From: Bacteroidota bacterium
GTDB taxonomy: Bacteria > Bacteroidota > Bacteroidia > Bacteroidales > Tannerellaceae
Assembly: GCA_023429375.1 (NCBI GenBank)
Contig: JAEYVY010000001.1
Span: 57,703-121,702, forward strand
Length of the DNA: 64,000 bases
Direction of reading: 5' to 3'
Below the pieces are notes generated by a model. The model worked only from the letters and a program-made list of their open reading frames with translations, did no database searches and was not told the DNA's origin. Positions 1 through 8,756 of this stretch are shown here, one piece after another. Positions within the stretch are counted from its first letter, which is position 1, and each line of letters opens with the position of its first letter. A program made the translations under genes and the position numbers.

Positions 1-57
1 AATCAAGAACGTGAGAAGTCAAAGAATTTTTTAAAAAATGCTATAGATGGAATTTGA
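1..57 (+). CDS. 3' end of an upstream gene (partial)
   Basis: Frame 1 is open from the window edge and stops with TGA at 55-57, giving an 18-residue tail that ends NAIDGI. The other two forward frames close sooner. The tail overlaps the next start codon by 11 bases, as is usual inside polysaccharide operons. Polysaccharide pyruvyl transferases often sit directly upstream of F420H2-dehydrogenase-like genes, so that family is a guess from context; the visible residues are too few to assign it. Confidence 0.4.
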   Translation, partial: NQEREKSKNFLKNAIDGI

Positions 58-1252
58 CAAACGATTGCCTCAATTATGTGATGATCAGGATTGCACAGGG
101 TGTATGGCCTGTTTAAATGCTTGCAACAAAGATGCTCTATTGATGACGACAAATGAAGAAGGTTTTTATCGTCCACTTTTGCTTACAGATAAATGTGTGA
201 TGTGCGGTCTCTGTGAAAAGTGCTGTCCTATACTTAACTCTCCTTCATACCATAAACTAGAAGAACTTAAAGTTTTTGCAGCATGGCATAAGAACGATGA
301 AATAAGACGCAATAGCAGCTCTGGTGGCGCTTTTACAGTATTGGCAGAAATTGTTCTTGAGAGTGGAGGCGTGGTTTTTGGCGCTTCATATTCTGTTGAT
401 ATGCACATTGAACATATTTCGATAGAAAATAAGGAAGAACTTCCTAAACTGAGATTAAGTAAGTATGCACAGAGCAAAATTGACAACATTTTGGTCAGCG
501 TAAGAGACTACCTCAAAAAAGGTAGACAGGTTCTTTTTGTGGGGACACCATGTCAAACTGCTGGATTAAAGACTTTTCTTAGAAAAGATTATGAAAATTT
601 AATTTGTGTAGACTTTATCTGCCATGGTGTCCCAAGTAATGACTTGTTGCAAGTTTATCTTAAATGGCTAGAACCTAAAATGGGTAAAGCCGTACATGTT
701 AATTTTCGAAATAAACAGAAAGGATGGTATGATAATCTACGGGTTATTACAAATATTGATGGAATATCAAAGACAATAAGGGGTGATGATGATGCGTATT
801 GGATTGCATATAGTAGGAATATTTGTTTACAAGAATGTTGCTATTATTGTAAATCTCAAGGTTTCCCTCGTTGTTCTGACATTTCCTTGGCTGATTTCTG
901 GAGGATAGGACATAAGATCCCATTTGGTAATAAGCACGAAATAGAAAAAGGTGTGTCAATGATTATAGTGAATAATCCTCTTGTCCAGAAGGTTATTGAT
1001 AAAGCTCGTAATAAAATGTTTATGGAGGAACGAACTTTAGAAGAAGCTATTATTGGAAATCTGTCTGGAGTAAAGTCTAGTGTGCGTCCAATAACAAGAG
1101 AAACTTTTTACAAGGATTTGAATATAATGTCATTTGAACAGTTTCGTTTGAAGTACATGAAGCCTTCCTTAAAAGAGAACCTTATTAAGGTGTTTCGTGA
1201 GCGAATTCCATTTTCTGTTATAAAATTCATTCGTCTTAGTAAACAAAAATGA
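47..1252 (+). CDS. F420H2-dehydrogenase beta-like ferredoxin-domain protein of a polysaccharide locus
   Basis: The N-terminus carries two 4Fe-4S cysteine clusters, C16-x2-C19-x2-C22-x3-C26 and C50-x2-C53-x2-C56 followed by C59/C60. The rest matches the coenzyme F420 hydrogenase/dehydrogenase beta subunit family: SSSGGAF near residue 91, FVGTPCQ near 164, DFICHGVPS near 190. In Bacteroidales such proteins are common in capsule and exopolysaccharide loci, beside pyruvyl transferases and glycosyltransferases. F420 itself is not expected in this group, so the redox substrate is unknown, and a role in modifying a sugar or lipid carrier is inference. The 401-residue length is normal. It overlaps the acetyltransferase gene by four bases. 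Confidence 0.85.
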   Translation: MEFDKRLPQLCDDQDCTGCMACLNACNKDALLMTTNEEGFYRPLLLTDKCVMCGLCEKCCPILNSPSYHKLEELKVFAAWHKNDEIRRNSSSGGAFTVLAEIVLESGGVVFGASYSVDMHIEHISIENKEELPKLRLSKYAQSKIDNILVSVRDYLKKGRQVLFVGTPCQTAGLKTFLRKDYENLICVDFICHGVPSNDLLQVYLKWLEPKMGKAVHVNFRNKQKGWYDNLRVITNIDGISKTIRGDDDAYWIAYSRNICLQECCYYCKSQGFPRCSDISLADFWRIGHKIPFGNKHEIEKGVSMIIVNNPLVQKVIDKARNKMFMEERTLEEAIIGNLSGVKSSVRPITRETFYKDLNIMSFEQFRLKYMKPSLKENLIKVFRERIPFSVIKFIRLSKQK

Positions 1253-1800
1253 AAATAAGGGAAATAGAAAAATATAAAAATAGTCTTACATTAGGTAATA
1301 AATTAAGACGGTTGTTGTGGGAAATATGTTGCCTAATATTGTTTAGGCCTTTTGCTGGCCCTTTGTTTTGGAGATGGCGAAATATTATTCTTCGTTTTTT
1401 TGGCGCAAAAGTTGGTGTGGGATGTAAGGTTAGTAACTCTGCTAAGATATGGGCACCTTGGAATTTGGAGTTAGGTAAATTTGTTGCTCTTGGTCCTAAC
1501 TGTCATATTTATACAGTAGACAAAATTATAATTGCGGATAAAGTTACCATATCACAAGGAGTTTACTTATGTAGTGCAAGTCATGATATTAATTATATCA
1601 ATAAACCTTTGATTACAGCCCCAATCAAGATTGAAAGCTTTGCATGGGTTTGTGCAAATGCTTTTGTAGGTATGGGTGTAACAATTGGAGAAGGAGCGGT
1701 CGTTGGTGCCAGAGCTGCTGTATTTAAAGATGTGGAACCATGGACTGTAGTGGGGGGTAATCCTGCGAAATTTTTGAAAAAACGAGAAATTAAAGGATAG
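1249..1800 (+). CDS. hexapeptide-repeat acyltransferase (WcaF-like)
   Basis: This 183-residue protein has the isoleucine-patch repeats of left-handed beta-helix acetyltransferases: GVGCKVSNSAKIWAPWNLEL near residue 56, then ITIADKVTIS-like repeats, and GVTIGEGAVVGARAAVF-type repeats near the end, closing with the typical VVGGNPAKFLKKRE. The SHDIN segment near residue 110 is typical of the colanic-acid acetyltransferase WcaF group. It probably O-acetylates a sugar of the polysaccharide with acetyl-CoA. The ATG overlaps the upstream gene (ATGA). The DNA is strongly A/T-rich compared with the export genes after 5.5 kb. Confidence 0.88.
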   Translation: MKIREIEKYKNSLTLGNKLRRLLWEICCLILFRPFAGPLFWRWRNIILRFFGAKVGVGCKVSNSAKIWAPWNLELGKFVALGPNCHIYTVDKIIIADKVTISQGVYLCSASHDINYINKPLITAPIKIESFAWVCANAFVGMGVTIGEGAVVGARAAVFKDVEPWTVVGGNPAKFLKKREIKG

Positions 1801-1802
1801 TT

Positions 1803-2750
1803 ATGTTCGATATTTCAGTTATTATCCTTACATACAATGAGGAAATACATATAAATAGATGTTTAAAAAGTATTTGTCCATTGGTTAAAGAGGTTTTCAT
1901 TATAGATTGTTTCTCAACAGATAGAACACTTGAAATCGCTAATAAGTATAAGAATGTGAGCATATTGCAAAATAAGTGGGTGAATCATGCCATTCAGTTC
2001 AACTGGGGCTTGGAGAATGCTCCTATTAAGACGAAATGGGTGCTGAAACTTGATGCAGATGAGTACTTGTGCGAGAACCTGATTGAAGAACTGAAAGAGA
2101 AACTAGAGAAGGAGCCTGAGAGTGTAACTGGTATTTCATTCCTTTTGAGACGTGTTTGGATGGGTAGAGTTATTCGCAAAGGTTTACCTCCAATCCGTCA
2201 AATACGTTTGTTCCGCACAGGAAAAGCTCGAAGTGAAATTCGTCAAATGGATGAGCATATAGAGTTGTTGGAGGGAAAGGTTGTAGATTATAATGGAGAA
2301 TGGGCTGACGATAATTTGAATAACATAAGTTGGTGGACACAAAAGCATGTGAACTATGCAATACGTGAGGCATCAGAACTATTGGATATTGAGTTTGATT
2401 TAACCGGTAATAGCTTAAAGGATTTTAAACGTAAAATTACAGAAGATGCACAAAAGAAACGTTTACGTAAACATTCATACGTAAAGAAACCATTGTTTCT
2501 GAGATCTTTTCTGTATTTCTGCTACAGATATTTTTTTCGATTAGGATTTCTAGAAGGCAAAGAGGGATTTATGTGGCACTTTTTCCAGGGATGGTGGTAT
2601 CGTTCATTAGTTGATGCTAAAATCTTTGAAATAAAAAAAACTTGCGGTATACTTGGTAAAAAGAAAGAGAAAATGTCTGATATTGAGTTACAAGAGGTAC
2701 GTATTAATTTGAAGGAACATTTGAAAAATGTATATGGTATTAATCTGTAA
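1803..2750 (+). CDS. glycosyltransferase family 2 (WaaE/KdtX-like)
   Basis: The N-terminus DISVIILTYNEEIHINRCL and the motif LKLDADEYL near residue 82 are the nucleotide-sugar fold and the metal-binding DxD-like site of GT-A family 2 enzymes. The C-terminal half, with FLYFCYRYFFRLGFLEGKEGF, resembles the membrane-associated tail of WaaE-type enzymes. It is expected to add a sugar to the lipid-linked repeat unit at the inner face of the cytoplasmic membrane. Donor and acceptor cannot be read from the sequence. It follows the acetyltransferase after two bases and is 9 bases from the next gene, so the genes are one operon. Confidence 0.87.
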   Translation: MFDISVIILTYNEEIHINRCLKSICPLVKEVFIIDCFSTDRTLEIANKYKNVSILQNKWVNHAIQFNWGLENAPIKTKWVLKLDADEYLCENLIEELKEKLEKEPESVTGISFLLRRVWMGRVIRKGLPPIRQIRLFRTGKARSEIRQMDEHIELLEGKVVDYNGEWADDNLNNISWWTQKHVNYAIREASELLDIEFDLTGNSLKDFKRKITEDAQKKRLRKHSYVKKPLFLRSFLYFCYRYFFRLGFLEGKEGFMWHFFQGWWYRSLVDAKIFEIKKTCGILGKKKEKMSDIELQEVRINLKEHLKNVYGINL

Positions 2751-2759
2751 TTGCAGTTT

Positions 2760-3527
2760 ATGAAGATAAGTATTGTTACTGTAACATTCAACAGTGAGAA
2801 GACTATTGCTTGTACCATTGAAAGCGTACTGAAACAGAAGTACGATGATTATGAATATCTGGTGATTGATGGTGGTTCTGATGATTCGACTGTAGAAATA
2901 ATCAAGGGATGGGAATCAAATTTTAATGGTAAGATGCGTTGGATTTCGGAAAAAGATAAAGGAATGTATGATGGCATCAATAAAGGGATTAAAATGGCTA
3001 CAGGCGATGTGGTTGGGATTATTAATTCTGATGATTTCTTCCATCGTACAGATATCTTTATCAAGATTAACGAGGCTTTTATGACAAATCCAGATGTTGA
3101 AGCAATATACGGCGATGTACGCTTTGTGAATCCCAATAACTTAGAGAAAACAGTACGTTACTATAGCTCCAAGAATTTTCGTCTTTGGAGGTTCCGTTTC
3201 GGATTCATGCCTGCACATCCATCGTTCTATACATACAAAAGAAACTTCGATAAATATGGCTACTATAAATACGACTACCACATTGCGGCCGACTATGAAC
3301 TGTTGATTCGCCATCTGTATACAAATAACGTTCCGGTGAAGTACATTTCACTGGATTTTTTAAAAATGCGTACAGGTGGTCGTAGTACGAACGGCATTCA
3401 GGCTAATATCCGTTTAAATAAAGAGATAGTACGTGCATGTAAAGAGAATGGAATTTGGACTTGTTTACCTCTCTTATTATTGAAATACTTCGTTAAGATA
3501 TTTGAATTGATACTTACGAGAGAATGA
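2760..3527 (+). CDS. glycosyltransferase family 2
   Basis: The protein begins MKISIVTVTFNSEKTI and has INSDDFF near residue 92, the DxD-type metal site of family 2 glycosyltransferases; DKGMYDGINKG near residue 63 is typical of the colanic-acid WcaE/WcaA-like branch. An in-frame TTG lies nine bases earlier, just after the previous stop codon, but the ATG at 2760 gives the canonical N-terminus and was chosen. It probably adds one sugar of the repeat unit; the donor is unknown. It overlaps the following dehydrogenase gene by four bases (ATGA). Confidence 0.87.
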   Translation: MKISIVTVTFNSEKTIACTIESVLKQKYDDYEYLVIDGGSDDSTVEIIKGWESNFNGKMRWISEKDKGMYDGINKGIKMATGDVVGIINSDDFFHRTDIFIKINEAFMTNPDVEAIYGDVRFVNPNNLEKTVRYYSSKNFRLWRFRFGFMPAHPSFYTYKRNFDKYGYYKYDYHIAADYELLIRHLYTNNVPVKYISLDFLKMRTGGRSTNGIQANIRLNKEIVRACKENGIWTCLPLLLLKYFVKIFELILTRE

Positions 3528-4390
3528 TGAAAAGAATATTGATTACTGGAGCAAATTCGTTTGTAGGTACCAGCGTAGAGAACTGGCTGAAGCGTCAGCC
3601 TGAGAAATATGAAGTGGATACCGTGGATGCGATGAATAATGTCTGGATGCAATCTGACTTTAAAAAGTATGATGTTGTATTTCATGTAGCAGGTATTGCA
3701 CACGTGGATCCAAAACCTAAGATGGCTCCACTTTATTATAGGGTGAATCGTGACCTTACGGTTGAACTTGCTCGTTGGGCAAAAGAACATGGGGTGAAGC
3801 ATTTCATTTTTATGTCAAGCCAGATTGTTTATCATACATCGAAGTCGTTGACGGGAACAGTTATAGGTCGAGAGACACGTCCGCAGCCTAATGACTTCTA
3901 TGGTGATTCTAAGTTGCAGGCAGAGAAAGGACTCGAAGCGCTGATGTCGACCGATTTTGCAGTGGCAATACTACGTCCTTGTATGATTTACGGTACAAAT
4001 GGTAAGGGTAACTTTCAGCGTCTAGCTCGTCTTGCAAAGATAACACCAGTTTTCCCTGAGTGGCATAACAGGCGTTCGATGCTGTATATCGACAACTTAT
4101 GTGAGTTTGTGCTCCAGTGCATTGACAGGCAGTTGAACGGCTATTTCCACCTTCAGAACAGAGAGTTTGCAGACACAGTAGAAATAGTGAAGTTTTATGC
4201 TCGTCAGAGTGGTCATAAGATTTGGTTCACCCGTCTATTCCATCCTTTAGTGTGGCTTGGCTCTTTTGTGCTAACACCTCTCTGCAAAATGTTCGCTAAC
4301 CAATACTACGAGCAAGAACTCACAACATTCCAAGAATTTGATTATCAACTTGTTTCATTTGAAGATTCTCTAAAACGAATCAAATTATGA
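3524..4390 (+). CDS. NAD-dependent sugar-nucleotide epimerase/4-ketoreductase
   Basis: An extended short-chain dehydrogenase of 288 residues. It has the Rossmann loop ITGANSFVG at the N-terminus, FHVAGIAHV near residue 54, MSSQIVY near 100 and the catalytic pair YGDSK near 127. Its position directly before a WecA/MraY-like transferase matches pairs such as WbpV-WbpL, in which the reductase makes UDP-QuiNAc or UDP-FucNAc for the initiating transferase; that substrate is inference. The gene may start at either of two adjacent ATG codons; the first overlaps the upstream gene (ATGA). Its end overlaps the next gene by four bases. Confidence 0.82.
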   Translation: MMKRILITGANSFVGTSVENWLKRQPEKYEVDTVDAMNNVWMQSDFKKYDVVFHVAGIAHVDPKPKMAPLYYRVNRDLTVELARWAKEHGVKHFIFMSSQIVYHTSKSLTGTVIGRETRPQPNDFYGDSKLQAEKGLEALMSTDFAVAILRPCMIYGTNGKGNFQRLARLAKITPVFPEWHNRRSMLYIDNLCEFVLQCIDRQLNGYFHLQNREFADTVEIVKFYARQSGHKIWFTRLFHPLVWLGSFVLTPLCKMFANQYYEQELTTFQEFDYQLVSFEDSLKRIKL

Positions 4391-5376
4391 TTACTTACAC
4401 AATAATTTTTGTGTTTCTGTTCATTTTGGAACTTTTCTACTTTAAAGTAGCTAATCACTTTAATATCATTGATAAACCCAATGAGCGTTCTAGTCACTCG
4501 AATATTGTTCTTCGTGGTGGTGGTATCATATTCCTTCTATGTATGTGGGTTTGGAGTGCCTTCTTTAGTTTCCAGTACCCTTGGTTTTTAGTTGCAGTTA
4601 CTTTAGTTGCAATTGTGAGTTTTGTGGACGATATCCGTTCGCTGTCTGATAACGTGCGATTAATGGCTCAATTTATGGCTATGGCGTTAATGTTTTACCA
4701 GTTGAATATCCTATATTTAGATATGTGGTGGGTAGTGATTCTTGGACTTATCGTTTGTGTGGGCGCATCGAATATAATCAACTTTATGGATGGAGTGAAT
4801 GGTATTACCGGAGCTTATGCTATGGCAAACCTTGTTCCGCTTGCTTTGCTGAATGAGAAACTTGGCTTTATAGATCAGAGTTTTATCTATGTGGTTATGC
4901 TGGCCGATGTGGTGTTCTGTATATTTAATTTTCGTCCAAAAGGAAAGGCGAAATGCTTTGCCGGTGATGTGGGTTCGATTGGGGTGGCATATATCCTGCT
5001 ATTTATGATTGGACGTCTTATCCTCCTTACACAAGATGTAACATATCTTATCTTTTTGCTTGTTTATGGTGTAGATGGAGTGTTAACCATTTGCCATCGT
5101 ATCATGTTGCGTGAGAATTTGGGGGAGGCTCACAGAAAACATGTGTATCAATTAATGGCGAATGAATTGAAGATTGGGCATGTTAAAGTGAGTCTGCTCT
5201 ATATGGCTATGCAATTAGTAGTTAGTCTTGGATTTATGTATCTATGCCCGCCAACCGTTCTTGCCCATTGGATATATTTGATTAGTGCTACTCTAGTTTT
5301 ATCTGTGGCGTATATATTGTTTAAGAGGAAATACTATTATTTGCATGAGGAGTATCTTGTGTCAATTAGAAAGTAA
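4387..5376 (+). CDS. undecaprenyl-phosphate N-acetylaminosugar-1-phosphate transferase (WecA/WbpL/MraY-like)
   Basis: About ten hydrophobic segments and the family motifs are present: NIIDKPNERSSHS near residue 28, VDDIRSLSD near 78, NIINFMDGVNG near 131 and FAGDVGS near 194, followed by the cytoplasmic loop EAHRKHVYQ with its basic and His residues. Such enzymes transfer a sugar-1-phosphate from a UDP-sugar to undecaprenyl phosphate and so start a polysaccharide repeat unit. It is the last gene before a 145-base gap and the export module. It is also the only initiating transferase visible in the window, so it may serve the second locus at 27-43 kb too. Confidence 0.88.
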   Translation: MITYTIIFVFLFILELFYFKVANHFNIIDKPNERSSHSNIVLRGGGIIFLLCMWVWSAFFSFQYPWFLVAVTLVAIVSFVDDIRSLSDNVRLMAQFMAMALMFYQLNILYLDMWWVVILGLIVCVGASNIINFMDGVNGITGAYAMANLVPLALLNEKLGFIDQSFIYVVMLADVVFCIFNFRPKGKAKCFAGDVGSIGVAYILLFMIGRLILLTQDVTYLIFLLVYGVDGVLTICHRIMLRENLGEAHRKHVYQLMANELKIGHVKVSLLYMAMQLVVSLGFMYLCPPTVLAHWIYLISATLVLSVAYILFKRKYYYLHEEYLVSIRK

Positions 5377-5476
5377 TAACAGTACTTTAAGTTGATAAAC
5401 TCGCAGTATGAAAGGAAATATCTGTATATAATGTGAATAGAATTGAAAAAAAGTAATTGTAGCTCAATAAAAGTAG

Positions 5477-5484
5477 TATTTTTG
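5477..5484 (+). promoter_or_regulatory. -7 promoter element of the Wza-Wzc export operon
   Basis: TATTTTTG fits the Bacteroidetes -7 consensus TAnnTTTG and lies in the 145-base gap between the glycosyltransferase operon and the export genes. A possible -33 ATTG sits at 5456-5459, 17 bases away, shorter than the usual 19-21. It suggests that the export genes have their own promoter. Confidence 0.45.
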
Positions 5485-5551
5485 TGTTTTCTTAAAAGGG
5501 ACTTTATTTAGCGGTAGATTAATGTATATGACGAATTTAGTGAATTGTGTT

Positions 5552-6388
5552 ATGAAAAACAGAGTGAAAGCCCGTGAAAACCGGATGGGGGGCAGTCGTT
5601 TTATCTCATTCCTATCATGTATTGGTTTAGTTGTAATTGCTGTTAGTTGCGCTTCGCCTGAAAAAGTATTGTATCTGCAGGATGTGGAACAGTATAAAGA
5701 GCAAACGATAGATGAAGCCTACGAAGTGCGTATCCATAAAGACGACCTCCTGTCCATCATGGTGAATAGCCGAAATCCGGAATTGGCTTTGCCGTTCAAT
5801 ATGCCTTTATTAACGTTTCAATTGGGATCTAGCCAGGTATATACAGGGCAACAGCGCGTGTTGGGCTATCTGGTGGATAGTGAAGGGTATATTGATTTTC
5901 CCATCTTAGGCAAGCTTAGGGTAGATGGATTAACGCGTCTGCAACTGACTAATCTGATTAAAAACAGACTGATAGAAGAAGACTTGATAAAGGATCCGGT
6001 GGTAACCGTGCAGATGCTGAACTTTAAAATATCGGTGATGGGCGAAGTGGCGAGACCGGGTAGCTTCTCGATCACCAGCGACCGCGTAACCCTGCTGGAA
6101 GCGCTGAGTATGGCGGGCGACTTGACCATCTATGGAAAGCGTGACCGCGTGGCGGTAATACGCGAGGTGGATGGCAAACGTACCATCTTGTATCATGATC
6201 TGCGATCGGCCGATCTGTTCCGTTCGCCCTGCTACTACCTGCAGCAGAACGATATTGTGTATGTGGAACCTAACCGTGCCAAAATAGGGCAAAGCGAGAT
6301 TAACCAGAATAATTCGGTAGGGGTATGGCTATCGGCCGTATCGGTGCTGACCTCTATCGTTAGTATCATAATTGTATCCAGAAAATAA
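5552..6388 (+). CDS. polysaccharide export outer-membrane lipoprotein (Wza-like)
   Basis: A basic N-terminus and a hydrophobic stretch end in the lipobox IAVSC, so the protein is a lipoprotein. The following YEVRIHKDDLLSIMV, the conserved GYLVDSEGYIDFPILGKL and VTVQMLNFKISVMGEV are the Poly_export and SLBB domains of Wza-type proteins, which form the outer-membrane polysaccharide channel. A hydrophobic C-terminal helix (SVLTSIVSIIIVS) closes it, also as in Wza. The frame is open from 5522 and further ATG codons lie at 5522, 5528 and 5585; 5552 was chosen because it gives a short basic region before the signal helix, but the start is uncertain. Confidence 0.87.
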   Translation: MKNRVKARENRMGGSRFISFLSCIGLVVIAVSCASPEKVLYLQDVEQYKEQTIDEAYEVRIHKDDLLSIMVNSRNPELALPFNMPLLTFQLGSSQVYTGQQRVLGYLVDSEGYIDFPILGKLRVDGLTRLQLTNLIKNRLIEEDLIKDPVVTVQMLNFKISVMGEVARPGSFSITSDRVTLLEALSMAGDLTIYGKRDRVAVIREVDGKRTILYHDLRSADLFRSPCYYLQQNDIVYVEPNRAKIGQSEINQNNSVGVWLSAVSVLTSIVSIIIVSRK

Positions 6389-6395
6389 GCAAGAC

Positions 6396-8756
6396 ATGGT
6401 GGAGCAACAGAGTGGGGTAAGACCAACTGTAGAAGAACAGGAAATCAACTTTAGTGAACTGTTTTACCTTTTATTGGGGTATTGGAAATGGTTTGTAGTA
6501 TCGGTCGTGGTCTGTGTAGGGCTGGCGGTATTGTATATCAAGATGACACCCAAGGAATACAGCCGGACGGCAACGGTGATGATTAAAGACAATACGAAAG
6601 GGGGAGCCATCAGCGAATCGGCGATGTTTCAGGACTTCAGTATGTTTAACATCAAAAACAGTGTGGACAACGAAATGCTGGTGTTTCAGGCCAAACGCTT
6701 GATGCGCGACGTGGTAGACCGGCTGGATTTGGATAAAAGCTATAAGATAAAATCGGGATTGCGAAAAGAGGAACTCTATACGCAAGCTCCTGTAAGGGTG
6801 CATTTTGTGGATACCGATTATCCGAAGGAATTGGAATTTACGATTACGCCTGTGTCGGATACGGAGGTGATGCTGGCTGACTTTACGGGTGAAGCGAGTT
6901 TTGAACGGACCGTTGCGCTGCGGGATACGATAGAAACGCCGGTAGGTCGCCTGGCAATTGTGCCGACCTTGTATTATGGGGAGACCTATCTGAACGAGAC
7001 TATCTATTTCACAAAGGTAGACCCGAAGGCGTTGGCCTTAAGCTATAATAGTCGCCTGCAGGTGACCCTTGCCAATAAACTATCAACCATCATCAACCTG
7101 AGCCTGGTGGATGAATCGATCCCCCGCGCAGAGGATGTGTTGAACACCTTGATTGCCATCTATAACGAAGATGCGATCAACGACAAAAACCAGATAGCCG
7201 TAAATACCTCGGAGTTTATCAACGAACGTCTTATCATTATTGAAAAGGAATTGGGATCGGTAGATACGGATATTGAGACGTTTAAACGTGAAAACCAACT
7301 GACCGATATCCGTTCGGAATCGGGCATGTATCTGGAGGAAAGTAGTAACTTCAATAAACAAACGCTGAGCTTGGACAACCAGATTACCTTGGCTCGTTAT
7401 ATATTGAATTACCTGACCGATCCGGTTAAAAGCGGGGATCTGATCCCTTCGAACACGGGATTCTCAGATAATAATATTGAATCACAAATCAGCGAATACA
7501 ACGAAATGTTGCTACGCAGAAACAAGCTGATTGCCAACAGTAGCGACCGCAACCCGGTGGTGATGGATCTGAACAATTCGCTGAACGCGATGCGCCAGAC
7601 CATTATCCGCGCGATAGACAACCTGATTGTAGGGCTGAACATTCAAATACGCAATACGAAGGAGCGTGAAGCACAGACGGTGAAGCGAATCTCGGCCGTT
7701 CCTTCGCAACAGAAATATGTATTGACCGTAGAGCGCCAGCAAAAGATTAAGGAAGAGCTTTACCTTTACCTGCTGAACAAACGGGAAGAGAATGCTTTAA
7801 CCCAGGCCATCACCGAAAGTAACGCTCGCATCATCGACGCAGCAACAGGCAGCAATACGCCGGTGGCGCCTCGTACAATGATTATCCTGTTGGCTGGTCT
7901 CGTGGCCGGATGTATGATTCCTGTAGGGGTTATCTGGTTAGGCCTGATGATGGATCAAACGATTCGTCATCGTAAAGATGTGCAAGACGTGGTTACGATT
8001 CCATTATTAGGCGAAATTCCGAAGCGACACAAGAAATCGGCTGAGGAAGTGGTGGTGCATGAGAATGGCCGCGACGCTGTGTCGGAGGCTTTCCGCATTG
8101 TGCGTACGAACATGGAGTTTATGCGCGTAAAGAAGCAGGATATGAAGGTGATTACGGTGCTATCGTCGTTCCCGGGCTCGGGTAAAACCTTTATTTCGAT
8201 GAACTTGGCGGTGAGCTTGTGCTTGACCGGTAAGAAAGTAATCCTGATAGACTTGGATCTGCGTAAGGGAACAATGAGTAAGCGGGTACCTATGGCATCG
8301 ACAGGTGTAACTTCGTATCTGTCAGGGCAGGTAGGGGATGTGAGTGAACTGATCCGTCCGACCGGGCTGCACGATAATCTGGATATGATAGCGGCAGGCC
8401 CGGTGCCTCCAAACCCCGCCGAACTCCTATTGAGTGATCGACTGGATAAGATAATTAACTACTTGCGTGAGGACTACGACTATGTAATTATAGACAACGT
8501 GCCTACCCTGCAGGTGGCCGATGCGCATATTATCAACCGCGTGGTAGACCTGTCGATTTATATAGTGCGTGTGGGAAATTTCCCACGCAAGATGCTGCCT
8601 GAAATAGAACAGATGTACAAAGAAGAGCGCTTCAATAATATGGCTGTTCTGGTGAATGCAGTAGACTATACGAAAGGGGGCTATGGTTATGGCTACGGTT
8701 ACGGCTATGGCTACGGTTATGGTTACGGCTACGGTAACGACGATAAAAAGAATTAA
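6396..8756 (+). CDS. polysaccharide co-polymerase with bacterial tyrosine kinase domain (Wzc-like)
   Basis: An N-terminal Wzz domain (hydrophobic helix near residue 35, a long periplasmic coiled-coil region, the second helix MIILLAGLVAGCMIPVGVIW near 495) is followed by a cytoplasmic BY-kinase domain. That domain shows Walker A SSFPGSGKTF, Walker A' VILIDLDLRKG and Walker B YDYVIIDNVP. The tail has nine Gly-Tyr pairs, a tyrosine cluster of the kind that is autophosphorylated in this family. The frame is open from a TTG at 6372 inside the preceding gene; the ATG at 6396, seven bases after that gene's stop codon, is preferred. The kinase should control polymer length and export together with the phosphatase encoded next. 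Confidence 0.9.
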   Translation: MVEQQSGVRPTVEEQEINFSELFYLLLGYWKWFVVSVVVCVGLAVLYIKMTPKEYSRTATVMIKDNTKGGAISESAMFQDFSMFNIKNSVDNEMLVFQAKRLMRDVVDRLDLDKSYKIKSGLRKEELYTQAPVRVHFVDTDYPKELEFTITPVSDTEVMLADFTGEASFERTVALRDTIETPVGRLAIVPTLYYGETYLNETIYFTKVDPKALALSYNSRLQVTLANKLSTIINLSLVDESIPRAEDVLNTLIAIYNEDAINDKNQIAVNTSEFINERLIIIEKELGSVDTDIETFKRENQLTDIRSESGMYLEESSNFNKQTLSLDNQITLARYILNYLTDPVKSGDLIPSNTGFSDNNIESQISEYNEMLLRRNKLIANSSDRNPVVMDLNNSLNAMRQTIIRAIDNLIVGLNIQIRNTKEREAQTVKRISAVPSQQKYVLTVERQQKIKEELYLYLLNKREENALTQAITESNARIIDAATGSNTPVAPRTMIILLAGLVAGCMIPVGVIWLGLMMDQTIRHRKDVQDVVTIPLLGEIPKRHKKSAEEVVVHENGRDAVSEAFRIVRTNMEFMRVKKQDMKVITVLSSFPGSGKTFISMNLAVSLCLTGKKVILIDLDLRKGTMSKRVPMASTGVTSYLSGQVGDVSELIRPTGLHDNLDMIAAGPVPPNPAELLLSDRLDKIINYLREDYDYVIIDNVPTLQVADAHIINRVVDLSIYIVRVGNFPRKMLPEIEQMYKEERFNNMAVLVNAVDYTKGGYGYGYGYGYGYGYGYGYGNDDKKN
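8679..8732 (+). repeat. Gly-Tyr codon repeat at the Wzc C-terminus
   Basis: Nine consecutive GGY-TAY codon pairs encode (Gly-Tyr)x9. The third codon positions vary between C and T, so the DNA is an imperfect hexanucleotide array rather than a clean microsatellite. It supplies the tyrosines likely to be phosphorylated and could change length by slippage. Confidence 0.85.
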
